Part shown: one piece after another, positions 56,339 through 64,000 of the stretch
Numbering within the stretch: position 1 is the stretch's first letter
Layout of the letters: each line of letters begins with the position of its first letter
Assembly: GCF_013927005.1 (NCBI RefSeq)
Contig: NZ_CP055930.1
Coordinates: forward strand, 992,001-1,056,000
Source of the DNA: Enterobacter sp. RHBSTW-00175
GTDB lineage: Bacteria > Pseudomonadota > Gammaproteobacteria > Enterobacterales > Enterobacteriaceae
DNA: 64,000 nt
Direction of reading: 5' to 3'
Program-made: the position numbers and the translations under genes
Notes under the pieces: model-generated
The model's input: only the letters and a program-made list of their open reading frames with translations
What the model was told of the DNA's origin: nothing
Database searches by the model: none

Positions 56339-57256
56339 TTATTGTTCATATCTGAAGCGGAATTTTTCTTGCTCGCTCGCCGCTTTCGCCAGGATCCACT
56401 GCCGGAAGGCGGCTATTTTACCCAGTTCTGCCTGGCTGTCATGGCAAACCAGATAAAACGCATTCTTGCTGACCAGAACATCATTAAAAGGGCACACCAG
56501 ACGGCCTGCCTCAATTTCGGACTGAGACATGACGTTGTTTGCCAATGCCACACCCTGCCCGTGAATCGCAGCCTGTAACACCATCGCACTGTGGCTAAAA
56601 ATGGGGCCTTGCTGCACGTTTATATGATTAAGACCTAGCTGGCGGGTATAAGTTTGCCAGTCCCGACGAGAAGCATCGTGTAAAAGGGTGTGTAGCGCCA
56701 AATCTGATGGCGTTTTCAATGCTTTATCGCCGGTAAGTAAAATCGGGGAACAGACCGGAAGCAGATATTCTGCGTATAATTTCTCGACGCGTAAACCCGG
56801 CCAGTTGCCACGGCCATAAAAAATCGCCACATCGACATCATCCGCCAGTTTCTCTTCCTGACGGTCTACAGCCTGGATTCGGACATCAATTCCCGGATAA
56901 GCTGAGTTAAAGCTTGAGAGTCTGGGCACCAGCCATTGAATCGCAAAACTGGGCAATAAGCTTACGGTTAGCGCGCCTTTAGCGCTGCGTGCCTGTAGCT
57001 TGCGCGTGGCCTCGGTGAGCTGGGAGAAAATCTCTTTAATATCCTGAAAATAGCTCTGCCCCTCTTCCGTCAGAAGCAACGAACGGTTGCGACGACGAAA
57101 CAACTTAAGCCCCAGGAAATCCTCCAGAGACTTGATTTGGTGACTTACTGCGGCCTGTGTCACAAAAAGCTCATCTGCTGCGCGGGTGAAACTCAGATGA
57201 CGTGCTGCTGCATCAAAAACACGTAATGCATTAAGGGGTGGTAATCGCTTCGACAT
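56339..57256 (-). CDS. gcvA: Glycine cleavage regulator GcvA (LysR family)
   Basis: A 305-residue LysR regulator that controls gcvTHP and the divergent gcvB RNA gene in response to glycine. The winged helix opens PPLNALRVFDAAARHLSFTR, with AAVSHQIKSLEDFLGLKLFRR after it. Identity rests on its sequence and on the adjacent gcvB gene. Confidence 0.97.
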   Translation of the reverse strand: MSKRLPPLNALRVFDAAARHLSFTRAADELFVTQAAVSHQIKSLEDFLGLKLFRRRNRSLLLTEEGQSYFQDIKEIFSQLTEATRKLQARSAKGALTVSLLPSFAIQWLVPRLSSFNSAYPGIDVRIQAVDRQEEKLADDVDVAIFYGRGNWPGLRVEKLYAEYLLPVCSPILLTGDKALKTPSDLALHTLLHDASRRDWQTYTRQLGLNHINVQQGPIFSHSAMVLQAAIHGQGVALANNVMSQSEIEAGRLVCPFNDVLVSKNAFYLVCHDSQAELGKIAAFRQWILAKAASEQEKFRFRYEQ

Positions 57257-57384
57257 GGTTATCTGGCTTAGATGTTAACAAGATTTAACATATAGGAAAC
57301 AACGTTTAACCTATTAGTTTTTTTTATCTGAGACATTATAATTTGTCCGTTGAGGAACTACCAGCAAATACCTATAGTGGCGGC
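57257..57384. promoter_or_regulatory. gcvA/gcvB divergent promoter
   Basis: A 128-bp region with several ttaaca/gttaa elements between 57273 and 57312, a plausible GcvA-binding zone. tatagt at 57373-57378 is the gcvB -10, six bases before the RNA start. Confidence 0.65.
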
Positions 57385-57592
57385 ACTTCCTGAGCCGGAA
57401 CGAAAAGCTTTTTTTGGAATGCGTGTTCTAAAAGGCTTTTGGCTTACGGTTGTGATGTTGTGTTGTTGTGTTTGCAATTGGTCTGCGATTCAGACCACGG
57501 TAGCAACGCTACCAATTTTTCACTTCCTGTACATTTACCCTGTCTGTCCATAGTGATTAATGTAGCACCGCCGATTTGCGGTGCTTTTTTTT
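57385..57592 (+). ncRNA. gcvB: GcvB small RNA
   Basis: A trans-acting Hfq-binding RNA of about 208 nt that represses many amino acid and peptide transporter mRNAs, known targets in E. coli including sdaC. It starts acttcctgagccggaacg, contains the conserved G/U-rich seed region R1 (ggttgtgatgttgtgttgttg and following bases) and seed ttcacttcctgtacattt, and ends with terminator agcaccgccgatttgcggtgct plus T run. The 5' hairpin loop differs from E. coli. Confidence 0.95.
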
Positions 57593-57696
57593 GTCCATTT
57601 TTTACCTCCCAAGTTTCTCCCCCCTGCGTTTCCTTTAACGACCTTGCCCTGCCGCCAAATTTGCGCGACGATCTAAGGACAGAAATGAGGAATTCC

Positions 57697-58902
57697 ATGA
57701 ACGCTTTCAGTCCCGCACATTTTCGCGAACAGTTTCCGGCGCTGGCCGATGCCGGTGTTTACCTTGATAGTGCTGCAACCGCGCTCAAACCGCTGGCGGT
57801 TATCGAGGCAACAGAGCAGTTCTATAGCCTGAGTGCCGGTAACGTCCACCGCAGTCAGTTTGCCGAAGCACAACGCTTAACCGCACGCTATGAAGCCGCC
57901 CGCGATCAGGTAGCGCGCCTGCTGAATGCCGAAAGCGGTAAAAATATCGTCTGGACGCGCGGAACCACAGAAGCCATAAACATGGTTGCCCAGTGTTACG
58001 CCAGACCGCTCCTGCAACCTGGCGACGAGATTATCGTCAGTGAAGCTGAACACCATGCCAACCTGGTTCCCTGGTTGATGGTTGCCGGGCAAACCGGGGC
58101 ACGTGTCATCAGGCTGCCGCTGGGTGCCGATAATCTGCCCGATGTGGCTCGTTTGCCCGAGCTTATCACCGCCCGCAGCCGGATCCTGGCGCTGGGGCAG
58201 ATGTCTAATGTCACCGGTGGCTGCCCGGATTTAGCGCGTGCCATTACCACCGCCCATGCCAGCGGCATGGTGGTCATGGTTGATGGTGCGCAGGGTGTTG
58301 TGCACTTTCCGGCAGACGTACAAAAACTCGATATCGATTTCTATGCATTTTCAGGGCACAAACTCTACGGGCCGACCGGCATTGGCGCCCTGTATGGCAA
58401 ACCTGAGCTGCTGGCGCAGATGACACCGTGGCTTGGCGGCGGCAAAATGATTACCGAAGTCACGTTCGATGGCTTTAAAACTCAGGACATTCCTTACCGA
58501 CTGGAAGCTGGCACCCCCAATGTGGCGGGGGTTATTGGGCTAAGCGCGGCGCTGGAGTGGCTTGGCGAAACGGACATCGTCCAGGCTGAAAGCTGGAGCC
58601 GCGGACTGGCAACCCTTGCGGAAGAAGAACTCAAAAAGCGCCCGGGATTCCGGTCGTTTCGCGTTCAGGATTCAAGTCTGTTAGCCTTTGATTTTGAAGG
58701 TGTTCATCACAGCGATATGGTGACACTTCTTGCCGAATATGGCATTGCCTTACGCGCCGGACAGCATTGCGCACAACCGTTACTGGCCGCACTGGGCGTC
58801 AGCGGTACGCTGCGTGCCTCTTTTGCTCCGTACAATACAAAAAGCGATGTCGAAGCGCTGGTTGCAGCCGTCGACCGCGCCCTTGAATTACTGGTGGATT
58901 AA
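57697..58902 (+). CDS. csdA: Cysteine desulfurase CsdA
   Basis: A 401-residue PLP enzyme that releases sulfur from cysteine (and acts on cysteine sulfinate). The PLP lysine lies in [17 protein letters not shown] and the persulfide cysteine in [17 protein letters not shown] 57697 gives the family N-terminus [16 protein letters not shown]; the frame is open far upstream through gcvB, but that part is non-coding. It hands sulfur to CsdE, encoded immediately after. E. coli ygdI, between gcvB and csdA, is absent. Confidence 0.97.
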   Translation: MNAFSPAHFREQFPALADAGVYLDSAATALKPLAVIEATEQFYSLSAGNVHRSQFAEAQRLTARYEAARDQVARLLNAESGKNIVWTRGTTEAINMVAQCYARPLLQPGDEIIVSEAEHHANLVPWLMVAGQTGARVIRLPLGADNLPDVARLPELITARSRILALGQMSNVTGGCPDLARAITTAHASGMVVMVDGAQGVVHFPADVQKLDIDFYAFSGHKLYGPTGIGALYGKPELLAQMTPWLGGGKMITEVTFDGFKTQDIPYRLEAGTPNVAGVIGLSAALEWLGETDIVQAESWSRGLATLAEEELKKRPGFRSFRVQDSSLLAFDFEGVHHSDMVTLLAEYGIALRAGQHCAQPLLAALGVSGTLRASFAPYNTKSDVEALVAAVDRALELLVD

Positions 58903-59348
58903 TGACTAGCCCCGCTTTAGCCGGACACCCGTTTGGTACCGTCATCACAGAAGAGACGCTAAAACAGACCTTCGCCCCACTTACCCAGTGGGAAGATAAA
59001 TACCGTCAGCTGATTATGTTGGGTAAGCAGTTACCTGCTCTTTCAGACGCGCTTCGGGCACAGGCAAAAGAGATTGCCGGGTGTGAAAATCGCGTCTGGC
59101 TGGGGTTTAGCGCTACCGGCGAAACGCTGCATTTCTTTGGTGACAGCGAAGGCCGTATCGTTCGTGGCCTGCTGGCGGTACTGCTGACCGCCGTCGAAGG
59201 CAAAAGCGCCGCGCAACTGCTGGCCCATTCACCCTTAACGCTGTTTGATGAGCTGGGCCTGCGTGCGCAGCTTAGCGCCTCGCGCAGTCAGGGGTTGACC
59301 GCGCTTAGCGAAGCGGTGCAGGACGCGGCGCGACAGGCTCAGGCCTGA
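58902..59348 (+). CDS. csdE: Cysteine desulfurase sulfur acceptor CsdE
   Basis: A 148-residue SufE-like sulfur acceptor. The acceptor cysteine lies in [14 protein letters not shown] near residue 61. Its ATG shares the final A of the csdA stop, so it is translationally coupled. Its end overlaps the convergent tcdA by 10 bp. Confidence 0.96.
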   Translation: MTSPALAGHPFGTVITEETLKQTFAPLTQWEDKYRQLIMLGKQLPALSDALRAQAKEIAGCENRVWLGFSATGETLHFFGDSEGRIVRGLLAVLLTAVEGKSAAQLLAHSPLTLFDELGLRAQLSASRSQGLTALSEAVQDAARQAQA

Positions 59349-60145
59349 CGTTCCGCCTTTGCCATCATTTTCTTCAGCGCGTGCGACACCGCGATAAAGC
59401 CAAAGGACGCGGTCACCATGGTGGCCGCGCCAAAACCGGAAGCGCAATCCATCCGTTTTGGCCCTTCCGCTGTGCTTTTCATGGCACAAACAGACCCGTC
59501 AGCCTGTGGGTAAACCAGCGCTTCTGTCGAAAATACGCAGTCCACACCCAGCTTACCTTTGCTGTTTTTCACGACGTTAAAGTCGCTTTTTAATCTCTCG
59601 CGCAGTTTCGCCGCCAGAGGATCCTGAATCGTTTTCGCCAGATCAGCCACCTGGATCTGCGTCGGGTCGATTTGCCCACCCGCGCCACCGGTTGTCACCA
59701 GCGGAACCTTGTAGCGACGGCAGTAAGCAATCAACGCCGCCTTTGGACGCACGCTGTCGATGGCATCAATCACGTAGCTATAGCCTTTGCTCATGTACTC
59801 AGCAACGTTTTCTGCCGTCACGAAATCATCAATCACCGTGACCTGGCACTCAGGGTTGATCAGACGAATACGCTCGGCCATCACCTCAGATTTGGCAAGA
59901 CCTACGTTATCCCGCAGAGCGTGGATTTGTCTGTTGGTGTTGGTGACACAGACATCATCCATATCAATCAATGTGATGGCACCAATACCGGTTCTGGCCA
60001 GCGCTTCTGCCGCCCAGGAGCCGACACCACCGATCCCCACTACGCACACGTGCGCATCTGCAAACAGTTGCAGGGCTTTTTCGCCATATAAACGTGCCGT
60101 ACCGCCAAAACGCTGGCGCCACGCATCGCTGATTACCACAGACAT
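59339..60145 (-). CDS. tcdA: tRNA threonylcarbamoyladenosine dehydratase TcdA (CsdL)
   Basis: A 268-residue E1-like enzyme that cyclises t6A37 in tRNAs to ct6A. The ATP-binding motif [21 protein letters not shown] and [18 protein letters not shown] are present, as is a C-terminal hydrophobic anchor-like segment ([17 protein letters not shown]). It functions with CsdA and CsdE, encoded convergently. Confidence 0.97.
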   Translation of the reverse strand: MSVVISDAWRQRFGGTARLYGEKALQLFADAHVCVVGIGGVGSWAAEALARTGIGAITLIDMDDVCVTNTNRQIHALRDNVGLAKSEVMAERIRLINPECQVTVIDDFVTAENVAEYMSKGYSYVIDAIDSVRPKAALIAYCRRYKVPLVTTGGAGGQIDPTQIQVADLAKTIQDPLAAKLRERLKSDFNVVKNSKGKLGVDCVFSTEALVYPQADGSVCAMKSTAEGPKRMDCASGFGAATMVTASFGFIAVSHALKKMMAKAERQA

Positions 60146-60158
60146 AAAACCTCAGATG

Positions 60159-60187
60159 TAAAAAGGGTGAGGTTATCCCTCACCCTG
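60159..60187 (-). terminator. mltA terminator
   Basis: On the minus strand agggtgaggg-ataa-cctcaccct plus a short T run forms a strong hairpin 35 bp after mltA. Confidence 0.8.
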
Positions 60188-60221
60188 AACAGTAATCCGT
60201 ATTCCGATCAGAATACCATAA

Positions 60222-61319
60222 TCAGCCGCTGAATACGTTGCCGCCCGGTGCTGCCGCTTTCAGCACCCAGACACGCCCGTAGTGGTTATACCAGCCAGCA
60301 CGATGACCAGCATCCGGGCCAATCCCCTGATAAATATCGAAATGCTGGCCCTTGATAGCGCCACCAACATCCAGGGCAACCATCAGGCGTAATTCATACT
60401 GGCCGCTAAATTTCCCGTTGTTATCCAACAGAGGCACTTCCGCCAGCAGTGTGGTACCCGCCGGAATAATTGAACGATCAGATGCCACAGAAGCACGGCC
60501 AATCAACGGTACGGCACTTGCCCCTTTCACCGGGGCATAGTTCTGCGGTTTGAAGAAGACGAAGGATGGGTTTTGCTCCAGCAGCTCGCGCACTTCGGCC
60601 TCGCTGTGTTTTTCGCCCCACTCGCGGATAGCCTGCATCGACATATCTTCTTTCTTCACTTCACCACGATCGATAAGCACTTTGCCGATACTGCGGTAGG
60701 CATGTCCGTTTTTACCGGAGTAGCTGAAGAAGTTAAGCGGAGAACCATCACCAAAATCGATATAACCACTGCCCTGCACGTCCATGATGAAGTTGTCCAT
60801 CAGGGAGTTACTGTAGGCCAGCACATAGCTATCACTTAAGCCACCCGAGTAAATCTCTGCACGGGACGGTAAACGCCCACGTTTTGGTGGCATCCGGTAG
60901 ATAGGGTACTGGAATTCGCCCTGACGGGTGTGTCGCGCCTGGATGACAGGCGTGTAGTAGCCAGTAAACTGGACGTTGCCGTAGTTATCTGCACCTTCCA
61001 TCTGCCAGGCATCAATACCAAACTGGCGCATATTGCGCGTGTCGCCGCCCGCACGCAGCCAGTCCTGTACTGCACTGTAAACGTTATTCTGTGAGCCATA
61101 CAGACGCGGTGACGCACTACGGATCTGATAGACCTGCTCGGAGAAATCCCCGGCGTTAATCGGTGCGCCTACGGCATCGGGTTGGTTAACTAAAGAGAAA
61201 GGCTGGGACAATTTCCCGTCTTTATACTGTTGACCGCGATCGGTCGGTTTGGAAGAGCAGGCCGCAAGAATAGCTACCATTGCGCCTGTCATTAGATACT
61301 TCGCCCAACGTCCTTTCAT
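60222..61319 (-). CDS. mltA: Membrane-bound lytic murein transglycosylase A
   Basis: A 365-residue outer membrane lipoprotein that cleaves murein glycan strands. The lipobox is LAAC (Cys21), and FTGYYTPVIQAR and the conserved catalytic region DVQGSGYIDFGDG (the Asp in the 3D-type domain near the C-terminus: MVALDVGGAIKGQHFDIYQGIG) are visible. Divergent from the met tRNA operon. Confidence 0.97.
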   Translation of the reverse strand: MKGRWAKYLMTGAMVAILAACSSKPTDRGQQYKDGKLSQPFSLVNQPDAVGAPINAGDFSEQVYQIRSASPRLYGSQNNVYSAVQDWLRAGGDTRNMRQFGIDAWQMEGADNYGNVQFTGYYTPVIQARHTRQGEFQYPIYRMPPKRGRLPSRAEIYSGGLSDSYVLAYSNSLMDNFIMDVQGSGYIDFGDGSPLNFFSYSGKNGHAYRSIGKVLIDRGEVKKEDMSMQAIREWGEKHSEAEVRELLEQNPSFVFFKPQNYAPVKGASAVPLIGRASVASDRSIIPAGTTLLAEVPLLDNNGKFSGQYELRLMVALDVGGAIKGQHFDIYQGIGPDAGHRAGWYNHYGRVWVLKAAAPGGNVFSG

Positions 61320-61487
61320 TATATCTCGTCTTTAAGTTGCCCTTATCCGCGTGATGAAGATAACAAACCACCAGGGCTAATGAAATGCAATCACATGCCC
61401 TTTGGCAAATTTTGCGCAAAAAATAGTCCACAGGATGCGATGTCGTTCAATTTACATACTAATTACATCAATTATGTAAAAAAGGGG

Positions 61488-61515
61488 TTGCATCACAAAG
61501 CTATCCGCGTATAGT
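61488..61515 (+). promoter_or_regulatory. metZWV tRNA operon promoter
   Basis: -35 ttgcat (61488-61493), a 16-bp spacer and -10 tatagt (61510-61515), followed by a G+C-rich gcgc discriminator of the kind inhibited by ppGpp in stable RNA promoters. Confidence 0.8.
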
Positions 61516-61528
61516 GCGCATCCACGGA

Positions 61529-61605
<77 letters not shown>

Positions 61606-61777
61606 ATTAAAATTTGATGAAGTATCTTCTATGAATAGAAGAGATTTTTGTTAAGTAGTTTGAATCACAGCAAGGCGGCGACGCAGTGAATCCTTAGAAG
61701 CTTACTCCAGTAAGTGACTGAGGTGAACGAGGAAAGCCAACGCAGATGTGATTTGAAATACGAAGCAAAAAGACGGA
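61606..61777 (+). ncRNA. Structured internal transcribed spacer metZ-metW
   Basis: A 172-nt spacer, longer than the second (43 nt). It has a small hairpin cttctatgaatagaag (61626-61641), an outer long-range pair aatcaca (61663-61669)/tgtgatt (61747-61753) and an inner gcttactccagtaagt hairpin. Spacers of this operon in E. coli give stable fragments; their action as small RNA sponges is a reported theme for tRNA-derived spacers, not shown here. Confidence 0.5.
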
Positions 61778-61854
<77 letters not shown>

Positions 61855-61897
61855 ATCAAATTTGAAGAAGTAAGTTCTGCTAAAAGCAGAAGACGGA

Positions 61898-61974
<77 letters not shown>

Positions 61975-61989
61975 ACACGTCTAAAACAA

Positions 61990-62015
61990 TAAACACCCTT
62001 ATGGGTGTTTTTTTG
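61990..62015 (+). terminator. met tRNA operon terminator
   Basis: aaacaccc-ttat-gggtgttt followed by a T run, 15 bp after the last tRNA. Confidence 0.9.
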
Positions 62016-62061
62016 TATCTGTAATAAGTGAATTTGCCGGGTAATGCCCCGGCATCAGTCA

Positions 62062-63315
62062 CTACCCTCTTCTGGCGAGCGTTGCGCTGTCAGAGAAATA
62101 GGCTTTAATTCCCGACAATATCGATTCCGCCACTTCCTGCTGGAACTTCGCCGTTTTGAGCTTGCGCTCCTCTTCAACGTTACTGATAAACGCCGTTTCG
62201 ACCAGAATAGACGGTATTTCAGGCGCCTTCAGCACCGCAAAACCGGCCTGCTCCACACTGTTTTTATGCAGTTTGTTGACGTTGCCAAGTTTGCCCAGTA
62301 CCGCTTTACCAAATTTCAGGCTGTCGGTAATGGTCAGGGATTGCACCATGTCGAACATGGTGTGGTCGACATAGCGATCGCCGCTTTTACTCACACCGCC
62401 AATCAGGTCAGAGGCGTTCTGAGTGTCGGCAAGGTATCGCGCTGCGGTACTGGTTGCCCCTTTTGTCGACAGCGCAAATACCGAAGAACCGCTCGGCTGA
62501 CGGCTGGTAAAGGCATCAGCGTGGATAGACACGAACAGGTCCGCGCGCTGTTTTTGCGCTTTTGCCACACGGACTTTCAGCGGAATAAAGATATCTTCAT
62601 TACGCGTCATGTAAGCACGCATGTTGCCTTCTTTGTCGATCAGCGCTTTCAGACGTCGCGCAATTTGCAGCACCACATCCTTTTCACGAGTGCGATACTT
62701 CCCGACCGCACCGGAGTCCTCTCCACCGTGCCCCGGATCAAGCATGATCACGATCGGGCGATCGCGCCCGGCTTTACCGGGTTGCGGCCCGCTTTGCGCA
62801 GGGGGAACCTGACGCTGAAGATCGCCTTTGTTGTAATCTTCCAGCAGTGCCAACAGCGGATCCTGGATATCCGTGGCATTCGACGGATAGAGATCCATCA
62901 CCAGGCGCTCTTTAAATGCGGCAACCGGTGCCAGAGCAAAGAGCTGCGGTTTAACGTTCTGCTTAAGCTCAAACACCATACGCACGGTTTGCGGATCAAA
63001 CTGCCCCACTCGAGCAGATTTGATAAAGGGATCGTCGCCACGGATCTGCGCACTCATCCCTTTCAGGACGGAGTTCAGGTTAACACCTTCGAGATCCACC
63101 ACGACACGTTCAGGGTTGCTTAGCGCAAACTGCTTATACTTCAGCACCTGATTAGATTCGACAGTCACACGTGTATAGGTTGACGACGGCCAGACACGCA
63201 CCGCCACCACCTGACTGACAGCAGCAAACGCAACCTGACTGACGCTAAGCAACCACATCGCCCCGGCCCCTTGTAACAAGCGGCGGCGGCTTATTGTTGA
63301 TTTGGATCCCGACAT
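62062..63315 (-). CDS. amiC: N-acetylmuramoyl-L-alanine amidase AmiC
   Basis: A 417-residue periplasmic zinc amidase that splits septal murein. The Tat signal [19 protein letters not shown] is at about 9-27; the AMIN domain follows (about 33-160), then the amidase_3 domain with [25 protein letters not shown] and the Glu of [12 protein letters not shown]. The start at 63315 fits the Tat peptide; the in-frame extension to 63330 is rejected. Its activator NlpD is encoded in this window. Confidence 0.98.
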   Translation of the reverse strand: MSGSKSTISRRRLLQGAGAMWLLSVSQVAFAAVSQVVAVRVWPSSTYTRVTVESNQVLKYKQFALSNPERVVVDLEGVNLNSVLKGMSAQIRGDDPFIKSARVGQFDPQTVRMVFELKQNVKPQLFALAPVAAFKERLVMDLYPSNATDIQDPLLALLEDYNKGDLQRQVPPAQSGPQPGKAGRDRPIVIMLDPGHGGEDSGAVGKYRTREKDVVLQIARRLKALIDKEGNMRAYMTRNEDIFIPLKVRVAKAQKQRADLFVSIHADAFTSRQPSGSSVFALSTKGATSTAARYLADTQNASDLIGGVSKSGDRYVDHTMFDMVQSLTITDSLKFGKAVLGKLGNVNKLHKNSVEQAGFAVLKAPEIPSILVETAFISNVEEERKLKTAKFQQEVAESILSGIKAYFSDSATLARRG

Positions 63316-63490
63316 GCTTCTCCCGAGCAAGAAATCAAATTGATAAATAAACGCCCAAATTGACCGAAAACTTTAACGAATGACGCATAAACTGTCATCT
63401 ATAAAAGGGTAAACAATCATACGTTAACGCACGCATTACTTATAAATTTCTATGCTTCGCGGAAAATTTAGGCTTGCGCGCGCGGCCACA

Positions 63491-63529
63491 ATCGAATAAA
63501 AATACACAAATTACGAATAAACATTCATT
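63491..63529. promoter_or_regulatory. argA: Two ARG boxes (ArgR operator) before argA
   Basis: Two 18-bp ArgR half-operators (63491-63508 and 63512-63529) with cgaataaaaataca and cgaataaacattca cores are separated by 3 bp, the standard spacing. ArgR with arginine represses argA. Confidence 0.85.
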
Positions 63530-63541
63530 AAGGGTTGTGTC

Positions 63542-64000
63542 ATGGTGAAGGAACGTAGAACCGAACTGGTCCAGGGATTCCGCCATTCTGTTCCCTATAT
63601 CAATGCCCATCGGGGAAAAACGTTTGTCATCATGCTTGGCGGTGAAGCCATCGAGCATGAAAACTTTTCCAGTATTGTCAATGATATTGGCTTATTGCAC
63701 AGCCTCGGCATTCGTCTGGTTGTGGTCTATGGTGCGCGTCCGCAAATCGATGCCAATCTGGCCGCACATCATCATGAGCCGATTTACCACAAACACACCC
63801 GCGTAACAGATGCGAAAACCCTCGAACTGGTAAAACAGGCCGCCGGGCTTTTGCAGCTGGATATCACGGCGCGTTTATCCATGAGCCTGAACAACACCCC
63901 ATTGCAGGGTGCGCATATTAACGTGGTCAGCGGCAATTTTATCATCGCGCAGCCGCTCGGCGTGGACGATGGCGTGGATTATTGCCACAGCGGTCGTATT
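63542..64000 (+). CDS. argA: N-acetylglutamate synthase ArgA, first 153 residues
   Basis: First enzyme of arginine synthesis; the gene continues past the window edge. The visible part is the N-terminal amino acid kinase-like domain ([39 protein letters not shown]) that binds the arginine feedback inhibitor. The acetyltransferase domain lies beyond 64000. Start ATG 63542 is 12 bp after the second ARG box region. Confidence 0.97.
   Translation, partial: MVKERRTELVQGFRHSVPYINAHRGKTFVIMLGGEAIEHENFSSIVNDIGLLHSLGIRLVVVYGARPQIDANLAAHHHEPIYHKHTRVTDAKTLELVKQAAGLLQLDITARLSMSLNNTPLQGAHINVVSGNFIIAQPLGVDDGVDYCHSGRI

Noticed and set aside
57439..57696. N-terminal extension of csdA through gcvB
   Set aside because: The region is the GcvB RNA and its terminator; CsdA homology begins at 57697.
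62044..63123. 359-codon frame opposite amiC
   Set aside because: Antisense artefact of amiC.

Overview
The window is a 64 kb stretch of enterobacterial chromosome. Gene order (mutS ... rpoS-nlpD-pcm-surE-truD-ispF-ispD-ftsB, cysCND, iap, cysHIJ, queD/queE, eno-pyrG-mazG-relA-rlmD/barA, gud genes, yqcA-truC-yqcC/csrB/syd, queF-ppnN-sdaC-sdaB-xni, rlmM-ygdD-gcvA/gcvB, csdAE/tcdA-mltA-metZWV-amiC/argA) follows the Escherichia backbone. A second siroheme synthase gene at the head of cysDNC, and a hydroxyarylate decarboxylase operon next to mutS, point to the Enterobacter/Klebsiella side of the family, most likely Enterobacter or a close relative. Species cannot be fixed from sequence reading alone.

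Left edge (1-1300): a tyrosine recombinase gene, cut by the window edge, reads leftward and begins about 150 bp before mutS. It is low in G+C compared with its neighbours and is flanked by repeats. I read this as the right end of an integrated mobile element sitting directly on the 5' end of mutS. The cargo lies outside the window.

3.9-9.4 kb: an accessory block between mutS and rpoS. It holds a three-gene non-oxidative hydroxyarylic acid decarboxylase operon (UbiX-like, UbiD-like and small D subunit) with a divergent MarR regulator, then a LysR regulator divergent from an MFS exporter plus an NTF2-like protein. Both divergent promoters carry clear palindromic operator candidates.

9.4-37 kb: conserved core. 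It covers general stress sigma factor RpoS, protein repair, tRNA modification, isoprenoid synthesis, cell division (FtsB), the sulfate assimilation genes (activation cysDNC with a siroheme synthase; reduction cysJIH), queuosine precursor genes, enolase and CTP synthase, MazG and RelA. A short-chain dehydrogenase in an A+T-rich setting between queE and eno is the one clear accessory gene here. The CRISPR-Cas locus that lies beside iap in E. coli is absent, and so is mazEF between relA and mazG.

37-54 kb: the BarA sensor kinase, a glucarate catabolic cluster with a glycerate kinase, the CsrB regulatory RNA with an upstream UvrY-type site (so BarA and its downstream RNA target lie in one window), QueF, PpnN, and serine uptake and deamination.

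54-64 kb: Xni, RlmM, GcvA with the GcvB small RNA, the CsdA-CsdE sulfur transfer pair with TcdA, MltA, three identical initiator tRNAs, AmiC, and the first 153 codons of argA behind two ARG boxes. Short palindromic repeats (REP/BIME type and a second G+C-rich family) fill many intergenic gaps.
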